A DNA stretch of 64,000 nt from Candidatus Chlamydia corallus. Lineage in GTDB: Bacteria; Chlamydiota; Chlamydiia; Chlamydiales; Chlamydiaceae. The stretch lies in assembly GCF_002817655.1 (NCBI RefSeq), contig NZ_NWQK01000002.1, positions 248,001 through 312,000 of the forward strand, in the 5' to 3' direction. This document shows, piece after piece, positions 21,300-31,970 of this stretch. The first letter of the stretch is position 1. Each line of letters begins with the position of its first letter. The position numbers and the translations under genes are program-made. The notes beneath the pieces were generated by a model that saw only the letters and a list, made by a program, of their open reading frames with translations, ran no database searches and was not told where the DNA came from.

Positions 21300-22970
21300 A
21301 TGTCCAAACTCATCAGACGAGTAGTTACGGTCCTTGCGCTAACGAGTATGGCGAGTTGCTTTGCCAGCGGGGGTATAGAGGCCGCTGTAGCAGAGTCTCT
21401 GATTACTAAGATCGTCGCTAGTGCAGAAAGACAGCCAGCACCTGTTCCTGTGACAGCGAAGAAGGTTAGACTTGTCCGTAAAAATAAACAACCAGTTGAA
21501 CAAAAAAGCCGTGGAGCTTTTTGTGATAAAGAATTTTATCCCTGTGAAGAGGGACGATGTCAACCTTTAGAGGCTCAGCAAGAGTCTTGCTACGGAAGAC
21601 TGTATTCTGTAAAAGTAAACGATGACTGCAACGTAGAAATTTGCCAGTCCGTTCCAGAATATGCTACTGTAGGATCTCCTTACCCCATAGAAATCCTTGC
21701 TATCGGCAAAAAAGATTGTGTTGATGTTGTGATTACACAACAGCTACCTTGCGAAGCTGAATTCGTAAGTAGTGATCCAGAAACGACTCCCACAAGTGAT
21801 GGGAAATTAATCTGGAAAATCGATCGTCTAGGCCAAGGAGATAAATGCAAAATTGCTGTTTGGGTAAAACCTCTTAAAGAAGGTTGCTGCTTCACAGCTG
21901 CTACTGTATGTGCTTGCCCAGAGCTCCGTTCTTATACTAAATGCGGTCAACCAGCCGTTTGTATTAAGCAAGAAGGACCAGAGTGTGCTTGCTTAAGATG
22001 CCCTGTATGCTACAAAATTGAAGTAGTTAACACAGGATCTGCTACTGCCCGTAACGTAACCGTAGATAATCCTGTTCCTGATGGCTATTCTCATGCATCT
22101 GGTCAAAGAGTTCTTTCCTTTAATTTAGGAGATATGAGACCTGGAGATAAAAAGGTATTTACAGTTGAATTTTGCCCTCAAAGAAGAGGACAAGTGACTA
22201 ACGTGGCTACTGTAACTTACTGCGGTGGACACAAATGTTCTGCAAATGTAACTACAATTGTTAATGAGCCTTGTGTACAAGTAAATATCTCTGGCGCTGA
22301 TTGGTCTTACGTATGTAAGCCAGTTGAATACTCTATCTCGGTATCGAACCCTGGAGACTTGGTTCTTCACGATGTCGTTATTCAAGATAACCTTCCTTCT
22401 GGTGTTACATTAATCGAAGCTCCTGGCGGAGAGATCTGTTGTAATAAAGTGGTTTGGCGTATTAAAGAGATGTGCCCAGGGGAAACTCTCCAGTTTAAAC
22501 TCTTAGTGAAAGCTCAGGTTCCTGGAAGATTTACAAACCAGGTTGCAGTGACTAGCGAGTCTAACTGTGGGACATGTACTTGTTGCGCAGACGCAACAAC
22601 ACATTGGAAGGGTCTTGCAGCTACCCATATGTGCGTATTAGATACAAATGATCCTATCTGTGTAGGAGAAAATACAGTCTATCGTATCTGCGTAACTAAC
22701 CGTGGTTCTGCTGAAGATACTAACGTATCTTTAATCTTGAAGTTCTCAAAAGAACTTCAACCAGTAGCCTCTTCAGGACCAACCAAAGGAACAATTTCAG
22801 GTAACACCGTTGTTTTCGACGCCTTACCTAAACTTGGTTCCAAGGAATCTGTAGAGTTTTCTGTTACATTGAAAGGTATCGCTCCTGGGGATGCTCGTGG
22901 CGAAGCCATTCTTTCTTCTGATACATTGACCTCACCAGTATCGGATACAGAAAATACCCATGTGTATTAA
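21300..22970 (+). CDS. omcB: 60-kDa cysteine-rich outer membrane protein OmcB
   Basis: The 556-residue structural envelope protein is cross-linked by disulfides in elementary bodies. A signal peptide covers about residues 1-22 or slightly more. The basic stretch [10 protein letters not shown] (54-63) fits the heparin-binding motif by which OmcB binds host glycosaminoglycans. The rest has repeated DUF11-like beta domains (for example [14 protein letters not shown] and [14 protein letters not shown]) with many Cys. AGGAG 7 nt before the ATG at 21300 supports that start. Its promoter may be shared with omcA, with the hairpin between them modulating the ratio. Confidence 0.97.
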   Translation: MSKLIRRVVTVLALTSMASCFASGGIEAAVAESLITKIVASAERQPAPVPVTAKKVRLVRKNKQPVEQKSRGAFCDKEFYPCEEGRCQPLEAQQESCYGRLYSVKVNDDCNVEICQSVPEYATVGSPYPIEILAIGKKDCVDVVITQQLPCEAEFVSSDPETTPTSDGKLIWKIDRLGQGDKCKIAVWVKPLKEGCCFTAATVCACPELRSYTKCGQPAVCIKQEGPECACLRCPVCYKIEVVNTGSATARNVTVDNPVPDGYSHASGQRVLSFNLGDMRPGDKKVFTVEFCPQRRGQVTNVATVTYCGGHKCSANVTTIVNEPCVQVNISGADWSYVCKPVEYSISVSNPGDLVLHDVVIQDNLPSGVTLIEAPGGEICCNKVVWRIKEMCPGETLQFKLLVKAQVPGRFTNQVAVTSESNCGTCTCCADATTHWKGLAATHMCVLDTNDPICVGENTVYRICVTNRGSAEDTNVSLILKFSKELQPVASSGPTKGTISGNTVVFDALPKLGSKESVEFSVTLKGIAPGDARGEAILSSDTLTSPVSDTENTHVY

Positions 22971-22984
22971 ATTCTAAGAAGTGA

Positions 22985-23014
22985 CTAGGAAAGGGTGGGA
23001 ACACCCTTTCCTAG
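22985..23014 (+). terminator. 13-bp perfect hairpin just after omcB
   Basis: CTAGGAAAGGGTG at 22985-22997 pairs perfectly with CACCCTTTCCTAG at 23002-23014 around a 4-nt loop. There is no T-run, so it is probably a message-stabilising or pausing hairpin preceding the true terminator 19 nt later. Confidence 0.7.
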
Positions 23015-23032
23015 GATAGCTTTCAAAGAATT

Positions 23033-23070
23033 ACCGTCTTAGTGCATTACGCATTAAGACGGTTTTTTTT
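23033..23070 (+). terminator. Rho-independent terminator of omcAB
   Basis: ACCGTCTTA (23033-23041) pairs with TAAGACGGT (23055-23063), with an inner TGC/GCA extension, followed directly by eight T residues. This is a textbook intrinsic terminator. Confidence 0.92.
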
Positions 23071-23241
23071 GTTTTAGTCACCGAATCAAAAAGTAGGGTT
23101 TATTCTCAAGATACTCTCCAAGTTTCTGATGTTCTGGGATTTATTTTTCTAATCTTCTCTTCGCAAAAATACAATTAAAATTTTTAATTAATGTTTTTGT
23201 ATTGTAATCTGCTTCTTTAGAAACTACATTAGGAGAACGGT

Positions 23242-23847
23242 ATGTCATCATCAAATCATCCCGTAGGAGGAACAACAGCAGCAGCGGCTGCTACTAATAC
23301 TGTTATAAATATAGAACAAGCAGCAGAGGATCCCACTGCTCTGAAAGAGGGTATAAAAGTGATTACGTCCAGCCCTGGCGTTGTAAATGCCGCCTTAGGA
23401 TGGGTAAAAGCGAAAATTATCCAACCTGTGCGTGAATCCAAGCTCTTTCAATCTAGGGCTTTCCAAATTACCTTGCTCGTTTTGGGAATTCTTTTGGTTG
23501 TTGCTGGATTAGCGTGTATGTTTATTTTTCATAGTGAGTTGGGGGCAAATGCATTTTGGTTGATTATTCCTGCAGTCGTGGGCTTGATTAAGTTGTTGGT
23601 TACATCATTATGTTTTGATGAAGTTTGTACGTCAGACAAACTCGTGCTTTTCCAAAAATGGGCAGGTGTTTTAGAAGATCAGTTTGATGACGGTATCCTC
23701 AACCAATCAAATAAGATTTTCGGCCATGTGAAATCGGAATCAAAAACAGGGTCCAGGGCTTCTAGCCCAGTACTTGGTAGTTTGGCTTTAGCCAAATCTT
23801 CTTCACCTGGACCTTCACCTTTGCTAGATCGCAAGACTCAGAATTAG
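23242..23847 (+). CDS. crpA: CrpA-like putative inclusion membrane protein (CT442 family)
   Basis: The 201-residue protein has two closely spaced transmembrane segments (about 76-96 and 104-123), the Inc-type bilobed pattern. FDDGILNQSNKIF after them resembles the C. trachomatis CrpA (15-kDa protein) C-terminal part. The locus after omcB is the same as for CT442. Although the family name means cysteine-rich, I count only three Cys here. The C-terminal 40 residues are Ser/Pro-rich. AGGAG stands about 6 nt upstream of the ATG. Insertion in the inclusion membrane is inferred from the family. Confidence 0.8.
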   Translation: MSSSNHPVGGTTAAAAATNTVINIEQAAEDPTALKEGIKVITSSPGVVNAALGWVKAKIIQPVRESKLFQSRAFQITLLVLGILLVVAGLACMFIFHSELGANAFWLIIPAVVGLIKLLVTSLCFDEVCTSDKLVLFQKWAGVLEDQFDDGILNQSNKIFGHVKSESKTGSRASSPVLGSLALAKSSSPGPSPLLDRKTQN

Positions 23848-23858
23848 ACTATTTCATA

Positions 23859-23882
23859 AGCATCCTAGAAACGTGGGATGCT
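23859..23882 (+). terminator. Possible terminator between crpA and tsp
   Basis: AGCATCC (23859-23865) pairs with GGATGCT (23876-23882) across a 10-nt loop. Short T-rich sequence follows. It lies between convergent genes and may serve crpA. The stem is short. Confidence 0.45.
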
Positions 23883-23921
23883 ATCTTTCAATTTTTGCTA
23901 TCAACTGTAGAGATATTGCTA

Positions 23922-25865
23922 TTATTTTTTGGACTGTAATAAAATCATGTCCTTTAAAATATTTACTGATTCTTCCAATTGTAAATCGTTACATCCGTAA
24001 GATATATCGATTTTTTCAGATGATTTTATCCGAGACAAAAATGTCTGAAAATTTTGATTCTCAGAAAGCCTCTGCTGACTGTTTTCCATAAGCTGAGGTA
24101 GCATCTCCCTCCAAAGAGTCTCTTGCTTTTGTAGATTAGGAAGATAGTACTTTTGAAACCACGGACGTGTATGGCTATCTAAATCTGTTAGAGGATCATG
24201 AAGCACATTGTCGCAAGAATCCGCGGGCAAGGGATGCTCTAAAAAACGCTCTCCTAGAGGATCTTCAGCATAGCGAGAAGGAATTAAAATATCGGATTTT
24301 ACCCCCTGAAGCTGGGTCGATTTCCCTGAAGGTGAATAGTATTTTCCTACAGTAACTTTAAAACAATCGTCATGAGAGGCATCCCCAGTAATCGTTTGAT
24401 GCTGAATCGTTCCTTTTCCATAAGTCTGCTCGTCTCCCACAACTAAAGCAACGCCATAATCTTGGAGCGTTTGTGCCACAATCTCAGCTGCTGATGCTGA
24501 ACTTTTAGATACTAAAATAGCCAAAGGACCATCATAGAATTTTTTGGGAGATACGGTACGGTAACACTTGATGCTACCATCAACATAACGAGATACAACC
24601 ACAACACCATTGGTCATAAATAAACCAGAAACTTTGATTGCTTGAGATAAAAATCCACCAGTATTTTCCCGGATATCTAAAACTAATCCAAGTAGGTTCT
24701 TTTCCTTTAATCCCTGAATGGCTCGACGCAGATCTTGCTCGCTAGAAACGTGATTTTCTCCTTCATAAAAAGAATGTAACGTAAGTTTTCCAATCACACC
24801 ATCCCCATAAGATTCATAGGAAACGTCGACACGACGGTCTTCTAAGAGAATTTTCTCTCTTTTCAAGGTGACCATATGATTGCTGTCTCCACGATGGATA
24901 TCTAGGATCACAGTCGAGCCATCTGCCCCACGTAAACAATCCAAAACACCTCGAAAAGAAAGATGCTCGATATCATTGCCGTCCACGCGATAAATGATAT
25001 CTCCAAGCTGAAGGTTCCCCGATTTAGCGGCTGGTCCTCCAGGAATGATTTCTTTAACAACAACCCCATCAATATCTTCTTTTAGCACAACACCAATGCC
25101 ACACATGCCTTTTTCTAACTGGATGCGCATCGCCAACGCTTCATCCTTACTGAAATATGCCGTATGGGCATCTAAGCTATGAGCTAAAGCTTTAACTACA
25201 CGAATATGGAAGTGATACGCCTCTTCATCCTGATCCATAGCAACACCATGGTCGTTGATGCCTAAATACGCATTCTCATGGTTCTCTATTTGACGTACAC
25301 ACAAAGCAGCAAGCTGATCTTCTTTGTCCTGATACCGACAGGCAGGAACCCCAGAGAGATGTAAAGAAAGATAGGAAACTAGTAGAGCGCGTTGTTTTTG
25401 TTTAACCTCATCTATGGATTTGCTCCATTGCGTAGGTTGCTTAGATATCTGATATGATGATGCTTCTAATACAAGTTCTTTTGGATTCTTGATCCACTCT
25501 TTTCTCCATTGTCGCGCACGAAGAATACTCTCACGAATCACTTGATTCATGTTACGATAAATAGCAAAGTTACTTGCTTTGTAATTTTTTAATAGACGTT
25601 TTTTTGTTTCTGGAGACTGTAAGAAAACTGCAACCTCTTGGTTCGAAAGATAGGATTTATGAGGATCAAAAGCTTGAATGTAACTAGATAAAGAATGCGA
25701 TAGTATGTCCGTAGATATTTCTTGAGTATCGACATGATACTCAATCAGCTTATCCATCATCTTTTTGATCCCTTCTTCTCGTAAGAGGTCTGAAGAAAAC
25801 ACTACATTCGGAAGTAAAGAAAGAAGAACTACGCACAGACGGACAAGTTTTTTCATTACGAACAT
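23922..25865 (-). CDS. tsp: Tail-specific protease Tsp (C-terminal processing peptidase)
   Basis: The 647-residue periplasmic serine protease of family S41 has a signal peptide at the N-terminus (MKKLVRLCVVLLSLLPNVVF). A PDZ domain occupies about 235-310, with GIGVVLKEDIDGVVV and GGPAAKSG. The catalytic dyad region shows SKSSASAAE near residue 455 and YGKGTIQ near 482, giving the Ser and Lys. A DUF3340-like C-terminal extension follows. An in-frame ATG three codons later (25856) is equally plausible; neither start has a clear ribosome site. CT441 is the C. trachomatis counterpart in the same place. Confidence 0.94.
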   Translation of the reverse strand: MFVMKKLVRLCVVLLSLLPNVVFSSDLLREEGIKKMMDKLIEYHVDTQEISTDILSHSLSSYIQAFDPHKSYLSNQEVAVFLQSPETKKRLLKNYKASNFAIYRNMNQVIRESILRARQWRKEWIKNPKELVLEASSYQISKQPTQWSKSIDEVKQKQRALLVSYLSLHLSGVPACRYQDKEDQLAALCVRQIENHENAYLGINDHGVAMDQDEEAYHFHIRVVKALAHSLDAHTAYFSKDEALAMRIQLEKGMCGIGVVLKEDIDGVVVKEIIPGGPAAKSGNLQLGDIIYRVDGNDIEHLSFRGVLDCLRGADGSTVILDIHRGDSNHMVTLKREKILLEDRRVDVSYESYGDGVIGKLTLHSFYEGENHVSSEQDLRRAIQGLKEKNLLGLVLDIRENTGGFLSQAIKVSGLFMTNGVVVVSRYVDGSIKCYRTVSPKKFYDGPLAILVSKSSASAAEIVAQTLQDYGVALVVGDEQTYGKGTIQHQTITGDASHDDCFKVTVGKYYSPSGKSTQLQGVKSDILIPSRYAEDPLGERFLEHPLPADSCDNVLHDPLTDLDSHTRPWFQKYYLPNLQKQETLWREMLPQLMENSQQRLSENQNFQTFLSRIKSSEKIDISYGCNDLQLEESVNILKDMILLQSKK

Positions 25866-26020
25866 CTATTTAGTTTTAAATGGGTATTCGTAACATCGGC
25901 ACGAAGGCAAGGGTCTTTAGCAAAGATTTCTTGTAAATATGGAAAACTAATTTATTACAAACAGCTTAGTAAGGAAAAAACTTTTGTAATAAATAAAAAA
26001 GACGAGCTGTGATGCTCAAA

Positions 26021-26293
26021 TTAAGAAGAAGTCGTGATGCACTGTTTGAGATCAACGATGCAGTTAATAAGAAGTATTCCTAAAGCAATAAACGCTAAAA
26101 AAGAACCAACAATAAAATAAGCTCCCGAAAAGGCGAGGACGACTTGAGGAAGCAAGCTCAATCCAGAAAGAATGAGAGCAAGAATAAAAAATACCAATGC
26201 TGTGGCAATCATAGCAAGGCTGCGTGAAGAGTCAAAGACCTTTGGTTCTAACCGTTGTTGTAGGTACGACTGTCCGTTAATGGGCAGGGTCAT
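26021..26293 (-). CDS. Small putative inclusion membrane protein (CT440 family)
   Basis: The 90-residue protein has two long hydrophobic segments close together (about 27-49 and 54-78), with short tails. The ATG at 26291-26293 has AAAGGAAA about 9 nt upstream; an upstream ATG at 26320 has none. Position after tsp matches CT440, a predicted Inc in C. trachomatis. Function is unknown. Confidence 0.65.
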   Translation of the reverse strand: MTLPINGQSYLQQRLEPKVFDSSRSLAMIATALVFFILALILSGLSLLPQVVLAFSGAYFIVGSFLAFIALGILLINCIVDLKQCITTSS

Positions 26294-26409
26294 GAGTACA
26301 TTTCCTTTGTATATAAACAAATATTATACAAAGAAAAAAGTAAGAAAACACTTAAAATAAAATCTTACTTTTAGTTTAGTAGTAGGAGTTCTACTTTTAC
26401 TGAGGTTGT

Positions 26410-27348
26410 ATGCGGCCCGTTGTCCTCAGATTGCTTCTAATTTTTATCTTAGGAAGAGCTGCCTTCCCTCTAAAAGCTTCAGAGAGTTTCTCTTGGGGAG
26501 ATTCTCCCTATTTGACGGTATTAGGGACTCCTTTTATTGATATTATTCTTACAACAGAGGAACACTTTATTACTGAGTGTGATCTGCAAATAGGAACCAT
26601 TTCTTCTACAAATCATGCAAAAATAAAAGAAATTTTTTTAATATATAAAGAGAAGTTTCCAGAAGCTGCTGTGTTTTTCAAACGTAAAGAACCCCTAAAC
26701 CTCTCACAGTCAGATCTCTCTAATTTAGGCATTTTATGCATGCGCAATGGAGAAAATTATGCCGAAGGAATGATAAGTGAAGAAAATGGACCCGCTCTAC
26801 AACAGCCAAAATATCTAAGACTAGTTTTACGCTGTCCTAACCAACCAGATACTCTTCTCTACTCTGAAAGGGAAGACGAAACAACCATAGGGACTGGCCC
26901 CTACCTCTGCAATCAGGGATATACACTCCTTGATGGCCAACTTGTTCTCTATGGTGATAGTATGGAAAAGTTCCTAAAAGAGACAAAGAGGAAAAATAAC
27001 CAGACACTTGTTGATCTTTGTGACCTGCAAGTCGTCACTAAATTCGTAAATCGCTTTTGGACTCTTCTAGACTACATTCAAGTTCTTTTCTTATCAGAAG
27101 ATTCCGCTAAAATTCTTGCAGGCATCCCAGACCTAGCCAAAGCTACCCACTTGCTTTCCCACACAGTGCCTCTGCTCTTTATTTATACTAACGATTCTAT
27201 TCACATCATAGAGCAAGGCAAAGAAAGTAGCTTTACCTATAATCAAGATTTAACAGAGCCTATTCTAGGATTCCTATTTGGATACATAAATCGCGGCTCT
27301 ATGGAATACTACTTTAACTGTGCGCAATCCTTGTTAGGAGACGCTTAA
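26410..27348 (+). CDS. Hypothetical secreted protein
   Basis: The 312-residue product begins MRPVVLRLLLIFILGRAAFPLKASE, a likely Sec signal peptide cleaved near residue 24. The remainder is soluble and without a family I recognise. It is probably periplasmic or outer-envelope. It diverges from the small Inc-like gene across 116 bp and precedes rpsL by 214 bp. It is a well-formed reading frame with base use like its neighbours, so it is probably real. Confidence 0.65.
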   Translation: MRPVVLRLLLIFILGRAAFPLKASESFSWGDSPYLTVLGTPFIDIILTTEEHFITECDLQIGTISSTNHAKIKEIFLIYKEKFPEAAVFFKRKEPLNLSQSDLSNLGILCMRNGENYAEGMISEENGPALQQPKYLRLVLRCPNQPDTLLYSEREDETTIGTGPYLCNQGYTLLDGQLVLYGDSMEKFLKETKRKNNQTLVDLCDLQVVTKFVNRFWTLLDYIQVLFLSEDSAKILAGIPDLAKATHLLSHTVPLLFIYTNDSIHIIEQGKESSFTYNQDLTEPILGFLFGYINRGSMEYYFNCAQSLLGDA

Positions 27349-27562
27349 AATTAAGATCCTTTGGATATAGATTAGAATAAATTCGTTCTTATTAGAATTT
27401 CTTTTAAGAAGGATAAAAATGGTTCACCTAAAAAAGGTAGCATTTTTTTAAATTCAAGCAGGATACGTTGCCTCCTCATCTGAAAATAAGCCCTTGCCAA
27501 CAAAGAGAGCCTTGCTCTATATTTCCATGCTTGTAGTAGTGAGGTTGAAGCGAGAAGGATAC

Positions 27563-27934
27563 ATGCCCACCATTAATCAATTAATACGTAAAAAGCGTAA
27601 GTCAAGTCTAACTAGAAAGAAATCTCCAGCTTTGCAGAAGTGTCCACAAAAACGGGGAGTTTGCCTTCAAGTAAAAACAAAAACTCCAAAGAAGCCGAAT
27701 TCGGCTTTAAGGAAGGTTGCTTGGGTCCGATTGTCTAATGGGCAAGAAGTCATTGCCTATATTGGTGGTGAAGGGCACAATCTTCAAGAGCATAGCATTG
27801 TGTTGATCCAAGGTGGTAGAGTCAAAGACTTACCTGGTGTTCGTTATCATATCGTTCGCGGCACTCTAGATTGTGCAGCAGTAAAAAATAGAAAGCAAAG
27901 TCGTTCACGATACGGCGCAAAACGACCTAAGTAA
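27563..27934 (+). CDS. rpsL: 30S ribosomal protein S12
   Basis: The 123-residue S12 of the decoding centre starts [15 protein letters not shown], the universal N-terminus. The frame is open upstream to 27494, but only the ATG at 27563 fits, with GAAGGA close upstream. [13 protein letters not shown] retains the Lys found in streptomycin-sensitive bacteria. It is the first gene of the rpsL-rpsG-fusA-rpsJ operon. Confidence 0.98.
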   Translation: MPTINQLIRKKRKSSLTRKKSPALQKCPQKRGVCLQVKTKTPKKPNSALRKVAWVRLSNGQEVIAYIGGEGHNLQEHSIVLIQGGRVKDLPGVRYHIVRGTLDCAAVKNRKQSRSRYGAKRPK

Positions 27935-27981
27935 TAATATAAAATTCTTGGTCTAGATTTAGAAGATAGAGGTTAAATTGT

Positions 27982-28455
27982 ATGTCAAGGCGGCACTCCG
28001 CTGAAAAGCGTAATATCCCTGGAGATCCTATCTATGGCAGCGTAATCTTAGAAAAATTTATTAATAAGGTTATGATGCATGGGAAAAAAAGTGTGGCAAG
28101 AAAGATTGTCTACTCTGCTCTAGAGCGTTTTAGTAAAAAATTGAATTTAGAAAATGTGCTTGAAGGTTTTGAAGAAGCTTTAGAAAATGCAAAGCCTATT
28201 TTAGAAGTTCGTTCCCGTCGTGTTGGAGGTGCTACCTATCAAGTGCCTGTTGAAGTTGCTAGTGACCGTAGGAATTGTTTGGCTATGCAGTGGATCATCA
28301 AGCACGCTCGTAATAAGCCTGGAAAATCTATGGAAGTTGGGCTTGCTACCGAACTGATTGACTGCTTCAACAAACAAGGTGCAACAATTAAAAAACGTGA
28401 AGACACCCATCGTATGGCAGAGGCAAATAAAGCATTCGCTCACTATAAGTGGTAG
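27982..28455 (+). CDS. rpsG: 30S ribosomal protein S7
   Basis: S7 (157 residues) starts head assembly of the small subunit by binding 16S rRNA. Typical blocks include EVRSRRVGGATYQVPVEV and RMAEANKAFAHYKW at the C-terminus. It is 47 bp after rpsL and 33 bp before fusA. Confidence 0.98.
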   Translation: MSRRHSAEKRNIPGDPIYGSVILEKFINKVMMHGKKSVARKIVYSALERFSKKLNLENVLEGFEEALENAKPILEVRSRRVGGATYQVPVEVASDRRNCLAMQWIIKHARNKPGKSMEVGLATELIDCFNKQGATIKKREDTHRMAEANKAFAHYKW

Positions 28456-28488
28456 GATGAGTTAAATTACGGAGAAAATAAAAAGTTC

Positions 28489-30573
28489 ATGACCAATCAA
28501 GAATTCGATTTAAGTGCAATTAGAAATATCGGCATCATGGCTCATATTGATGCTGGGAAAACAACGACTACAGAAAGAATTCTTTTTTATGCTGGAAGAA
28601 CTCACAAAATCGGTGAAGTTCATGAAGGCGGAGCTACAATGGACTGGATGGCCCAGGAACAAGAAAGAGGAATTACCATTACCTCTGCTGCAACTACTGT
28701 GTTCTGGTTGGGCGCAAAAATTAACATTATTGATACTCCTGGGCACGTTGACTTCACGATTGAAGTAGAACGTTCTCTTCGTGTTCTTGATGGTGCTGTA
28801 GCAGTGTTTGACGCTGTATCTGGCGTGGAGCCTCAGTCCGAAACTGTCTGGAGACAGGCAGACAAGTACGGCGTTCCACGGATTGCCTTCGTCAATAAAA
28901 TGGACCGTATGGGAGCAGACTACTTTGCTGCTGTAGAATCCATGAAAGAAAAATTAGGGGCGAATGCCTTTCCTGTTCATTGTCCTATTGGTTCTGAAAG
29001 CCACTTTGTTGGCATGGTTGACTTAATCTCTCAAAAAGCTCTTTATTTTCTAGATGATACCCTAGGAGCTAAATGGGAAGAAAAAGAAATACCAGAGGAT
29101 CTTAAAGAACGTTGTGCAAAGTTGCGAGCAGATCTTTTGGAAGAACTCGCTACTGTAGATGAAGGCAACGAAGCTTTCATGATGAAAGTTCTTGAAGATC
29201 CCGACAGCATTACAGAAGATGAAATTCATCAGATAATGCGCAAGGGGGTTATTGAAAATAAAATCAACCCCGTCCTTTGTGGAACCGCTTTTAAAAACAA
29301 AGGCGTACAACAATTACTTAACGTAATTGTAAAATGGTTGCCTTCTCCTATGGATAGAGGAAATATCCGCGGAATCAATCTTAAAACAGATCAAGAAATT
29401 AGTTTAGAGCCAAGACGTGATGGGCCTCTAGCTGCTCTAGCCTTCAAAATCATGACAGACCCTTATGTGGGTCGTATTACATTTATCCGAATCTATTCTG
29501 GAACCCTGAAGAAAGGGTCCGCTATTTTAAATTCCACAAAAGACAAAAAAGAACGAATTTCTCGTCTTTTAGAAATGCACGCTAATGAGCGTACTGATAG
29601 AGATGAGTTTACCGTTGGGGATATTGGAGCCTGTGTAGGGTTGAAGTTTTCTGTCACAGGGGATACTTTGTGTGACGAAAATCAAGAAATTGTCCTTGAA
29701 CGTATAGAATTTCCTGATCCTGTGATCGATATGGCAATCGAGCCAAAATCCAAAGGAGATAGAGAAAAACTCGCTCAAGCACTAGGTTCTTTGTCCGAAG
29801 AAGATCCTACTTTCCGCGTCTCGACAAATGAAGAAACAGGTCAAACGATCATTTCTGGAATGGGAGAACTTCACTTAGATATTCTTCGAGATCGTATGAT
29901 CCGAGAATTTAAAGTTGAAGCTAACGTAGGAAAACCTCAAGTTTCTTATAAAGAAACGATTACTACGAATGGAAATAGCGAAACAAAATACGTCAAGCAG
30001 TCTGGCGGTCGCGGGCAGTATGCTCACGTTTGCCTTGAAATAGAACCTAATGAACCTGGAAAAGGAAACGAAGTTTGCAGCAAGATTGTTGGAGGCGTCA
30101 TTCCTAAAGAATATATCCCTGCAGTAATTAAGGGGGTAGAAGAAGGGTTGAATACTGGAGTCCTAGCTGGCTATGGTCTTGTGGACGTTAAGGTAAATAT
30201 TGTTTTTGGTTCGTATCACGAAGTTGATTCTAGTGAAATGGCATTTAAGATTTGCGGGTCTATGGCTGTCAAAGACGCCTGTAGAAAAGCTAAGCCTGTA
30301 ATTTTAGAGCCGATCATGAAGGTGGCAGTAATTACCCCAGAAGATCATCTTGGCGATGTAATTGGAGATCTCAACCGACGTCGAGGAAAAATTTTAGGAC
30401 AAGAATCTTCTCGACGAATGGCTCAGGTGAATGCCGAAGTTCCTTTAAGTGAAATGTTCGGGTACACCACATCTTTGAGATCATTGACTTCAGGACGTGC
30501 AACATCGACCATGGAACCTGCATTCTTTGCTAGGGTTCCTCAAAAAATTCAAGAAGAGATTGTTAAGAAGTAA
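28489..30573 (+). CDS. fusA: Elongation factor G
   Basis: The 694-residue translocase GTPase has G1 [13 protein letters not shown] (about 18-30), G2/G3 with [10 protein letters not shown] and DTPGHVDF, and G4 NKMDR. Domain IV/V blocks such as [10 protein letters not shown] and the C-terminal [17 protein letters not shown] are present. ACGGAGAA upstream gives the ribosome site. It is a standard member of the str-type operon, here followed by rpsJ rather than tuf. Confidence 0.98.
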   Translation: MTNQEFDLSAIRNIGIMAHIDAGKTTTTERILFYAGRTHKIGEVHEGGATMDWMAQEQERGITITSAATTVFWLGAKINIIDTPGHVDFTIEVERSLRVLDGAVAVFDAVSGVEPQSETVWRQADKYGVPRIAFVNKMDRMGADYFAAVESMKEKLGANAFPVHCPIGSESHFVGMVDLISQKALYFLDDTLGAKWEEKEIPEDLKERCAKLRADLLEELATVDEGNEAFMMKVLEDPDSITEDEIHQIMRKGVIENKINPVLCGTAFKNKGVQQLLNVIVKWLPSPMDRGNIRGINLKTDQEISLEPRRDGPLAALAFKIMTDPYVGRITFIRIYSGTLKKGSAILNSTKDKKERISRLLEMHANERTDRDEFTVGDIGACVGLKFSVTGDTLCDENQEIVLERIEFPDPVIDMAIEPKSKGDREKLAQALGSLSEEDPTFRVSTNEETGQTIISGMGELHLDILRDRMIREFKVEANVGKPQVSYKETITTNGNSETKYVKQSGGRGQYAHVCLEIEPNEPGKGNEVCSKIVGGVIPKEYIPAVIKGVEEGLNTGVLAGYGLVDVKVNIVFGSYHEVDSSEMAFKICGSMAVKDACRKAKPVILEPIMKVAVITPEDHLGDVIGDLNRRRGKILGQESSRRMAQVNAEVPLSEMFGYTTSLRSLTSGRATSTMEPAFFARVPQKIQEEIVKK

Positions 30574-30580
30574 GGGATGT

Positions 30581-30898
30581 ATGAAGCAGCAAAAGCAAAA
30601 AATTCGTATTCGTCTGAAAGGATTCGATCAGGGGCAGCTAGATCGTTCCACAGCAGATATTGTGGAAACTGCTAAAAGGACAGGGGCTCGTGTTGTAGGA
30701 CCGATTCCTCTGCCTACAAAAAGAGAAGTCTATACTGTGCTGCGTTCGCCACACGTCGATAAAAAATCAAGAGAGCAATTCGAAATTCGCACTCACAAAC
30801 GCCTTGTAGACATTTTAGATCCTACAGGAAAAACTATCGATGCTTTGAAAATGCTTGCTCTTCCTGCAGGAGTTGATATTAAAATCAAAGCCGCTTAA
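30581..30898 (+). CDS. rpsJ: 30S ribosomal protein S10
   Basis: The 105-residue S10 starts [16 protein letters not shown]. The frame is open into fusA, but the ATG at 30581, 7 nt after the fusA stop with TAAGGG upstream, is the right start. Motifs [20 protein letters not shown] and [16 protein letters not shown] are diagnostic. Placement next to fusA instead of leading the S10 operon is a chlamydial feature. Confidence 0.98.
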   Translation: MKQQKQKIRIRLKGFDQGQLDRSTADIVETAKRTGARVVGPIPLPTKREVYTVLRSPHVDKKSREQFEIRTHKRLVDILDPTGKTIDALKMLALPAGVDIKIKAA

Positions 30899-30917
30899 TT
30901 CAAGCTTGTCTATCGAG

Positions 30918-31970
30918 ATGTATTTACAAGAAAAGTTGAAAGCTCAGCAAGTCCCTTTAATATTGCGTGAGCTACTTTCTTGTTCCGATTCCGACTCCAC
31001 CACTAATGATAGCGATCCTGTCTATCGGATCGTCTTTAATAGCAATGATACGACTTTATCTTATAAAGTAGGGGATGCCTTAGGAGTCTTACCCGAGAAC
31101 TCTAAAGAGGCTTCGGAACACCTTCTATATCTTCTAGGCTATTCCTCAATGAGCCTTGTAAATATAAAAAAAAGTTCTGAAAAAGTTCCTGTCCAAAAAT
31201 TTTTTAGATGTTATGTTGATCTTGATAAGATTCCAGCAAAGCTCACCTCTTTTTTCCCTAATAGAGATGCTAATATCACGCTCTATGATGCAATTCAGGA
31301 GTATCGTCCTCGTATCCCAATAGAGCTTTTCACTGAGAGCGTTTTTCCCCTACTGCCTCGTTTTTACTCTATAGCCTCCTCACCACATGTATGCCCCAAG
31401 AGTATAGAGTTATTAGTGAAACACGTTTCCTATCCTGGAAAGTATCAAAAGCGTTTTGGTGTTTGCTCCTCGTTTCTATGTAGTAAACTTCAGATACACG
31501 ATTCTGTTCCTATATTCGTACAACCTACAAGACACTTCACGCTATCTAGAGAGACCCAAGGGAAGCCTTTAGTTATGATCGGAGCAGGAACAGGAATTGC
31601 CCCCTATAAAGCTTTCTTAGAAGAACGCCTTTTCAATAAGGATCAAGGAAGTAATCTATTGTTTTTTGGTGAACGAAAAGAAAAAGTAAACTTCTATTAT
31701 CGAGAATTTTGGAATCGTGCAAAAGAAAAAGGAAAATTAAAACTCTTTCTAGCCTTCTCAAGAGAAGGAGACCAAAAGATTTATGTTCAAGATCTTCTTA
31801 GGCTTCAAAAAGATGATGTAAGAAAAGCCTATGAGGAAGGAGGGTTTTTCTTTGTTTGTGGACGTAAAATCTTAGGCATAGAAGTAAAACACGCTTTAGA
31901 AGACATCTTAGGAAAAGATGCTTTAGCTTCCCTAAGAGAGCAGCATCGTTACGTTATTGACGTCTATTAG
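30918..31970 (+). CDS. cysJ: CysJ-like NADPH-dependent flavoprotein reductase
   Basis: The 350-residue protein has a ferredoxin-NADP reductase-type fold: [10 protein letters not shown] (FAD binding), [16 protein letters not shown] (NADPH pyrophosphate binding) and a C-terminal aromatic (VIDVY). It matches the reductase half of sulfite reductase flavoprotein, but the N-terminal flavodoxin domain is absent and there is no hemoprotein subunit nearby. The true electron acceptor is therefore unknown. The start chosen (30918) lies 19 nt after rpsJ. Its 3' end overlaps the convergent ispF by 4 bp. Confidence 0.8.
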   Translation: MYLQEKLKAQQVPLILRELLSCSDSDSTTNDSDPVYRIVFNSNDTTLSYKVGDALGVLPENSKEASEHLLYLLGYSSMSLVNIKKSSEKVPVQKFFRCYVDLDKIPAKLTSFFPNRDANITLYDAIQEYRPRIPIELFTESVFPLLPRFYSIASSPHVCPKSIELLVKHVSYPGKYQKRFGVCSSFLCSKLQIHDSVPIFVQPTRHFTLSRETQGKPLVMIGAGTGIAPYKAFLEERLFNKDQGSNLLFFGERKEKVNFYYREFWNRAKEKGKLKLFLAFSREGDQKIYVQDLLRLQKDDVRKAYEEGGFFFVCGRKILGIEVKHALEDILGKDALASLREQHRYVIDVY

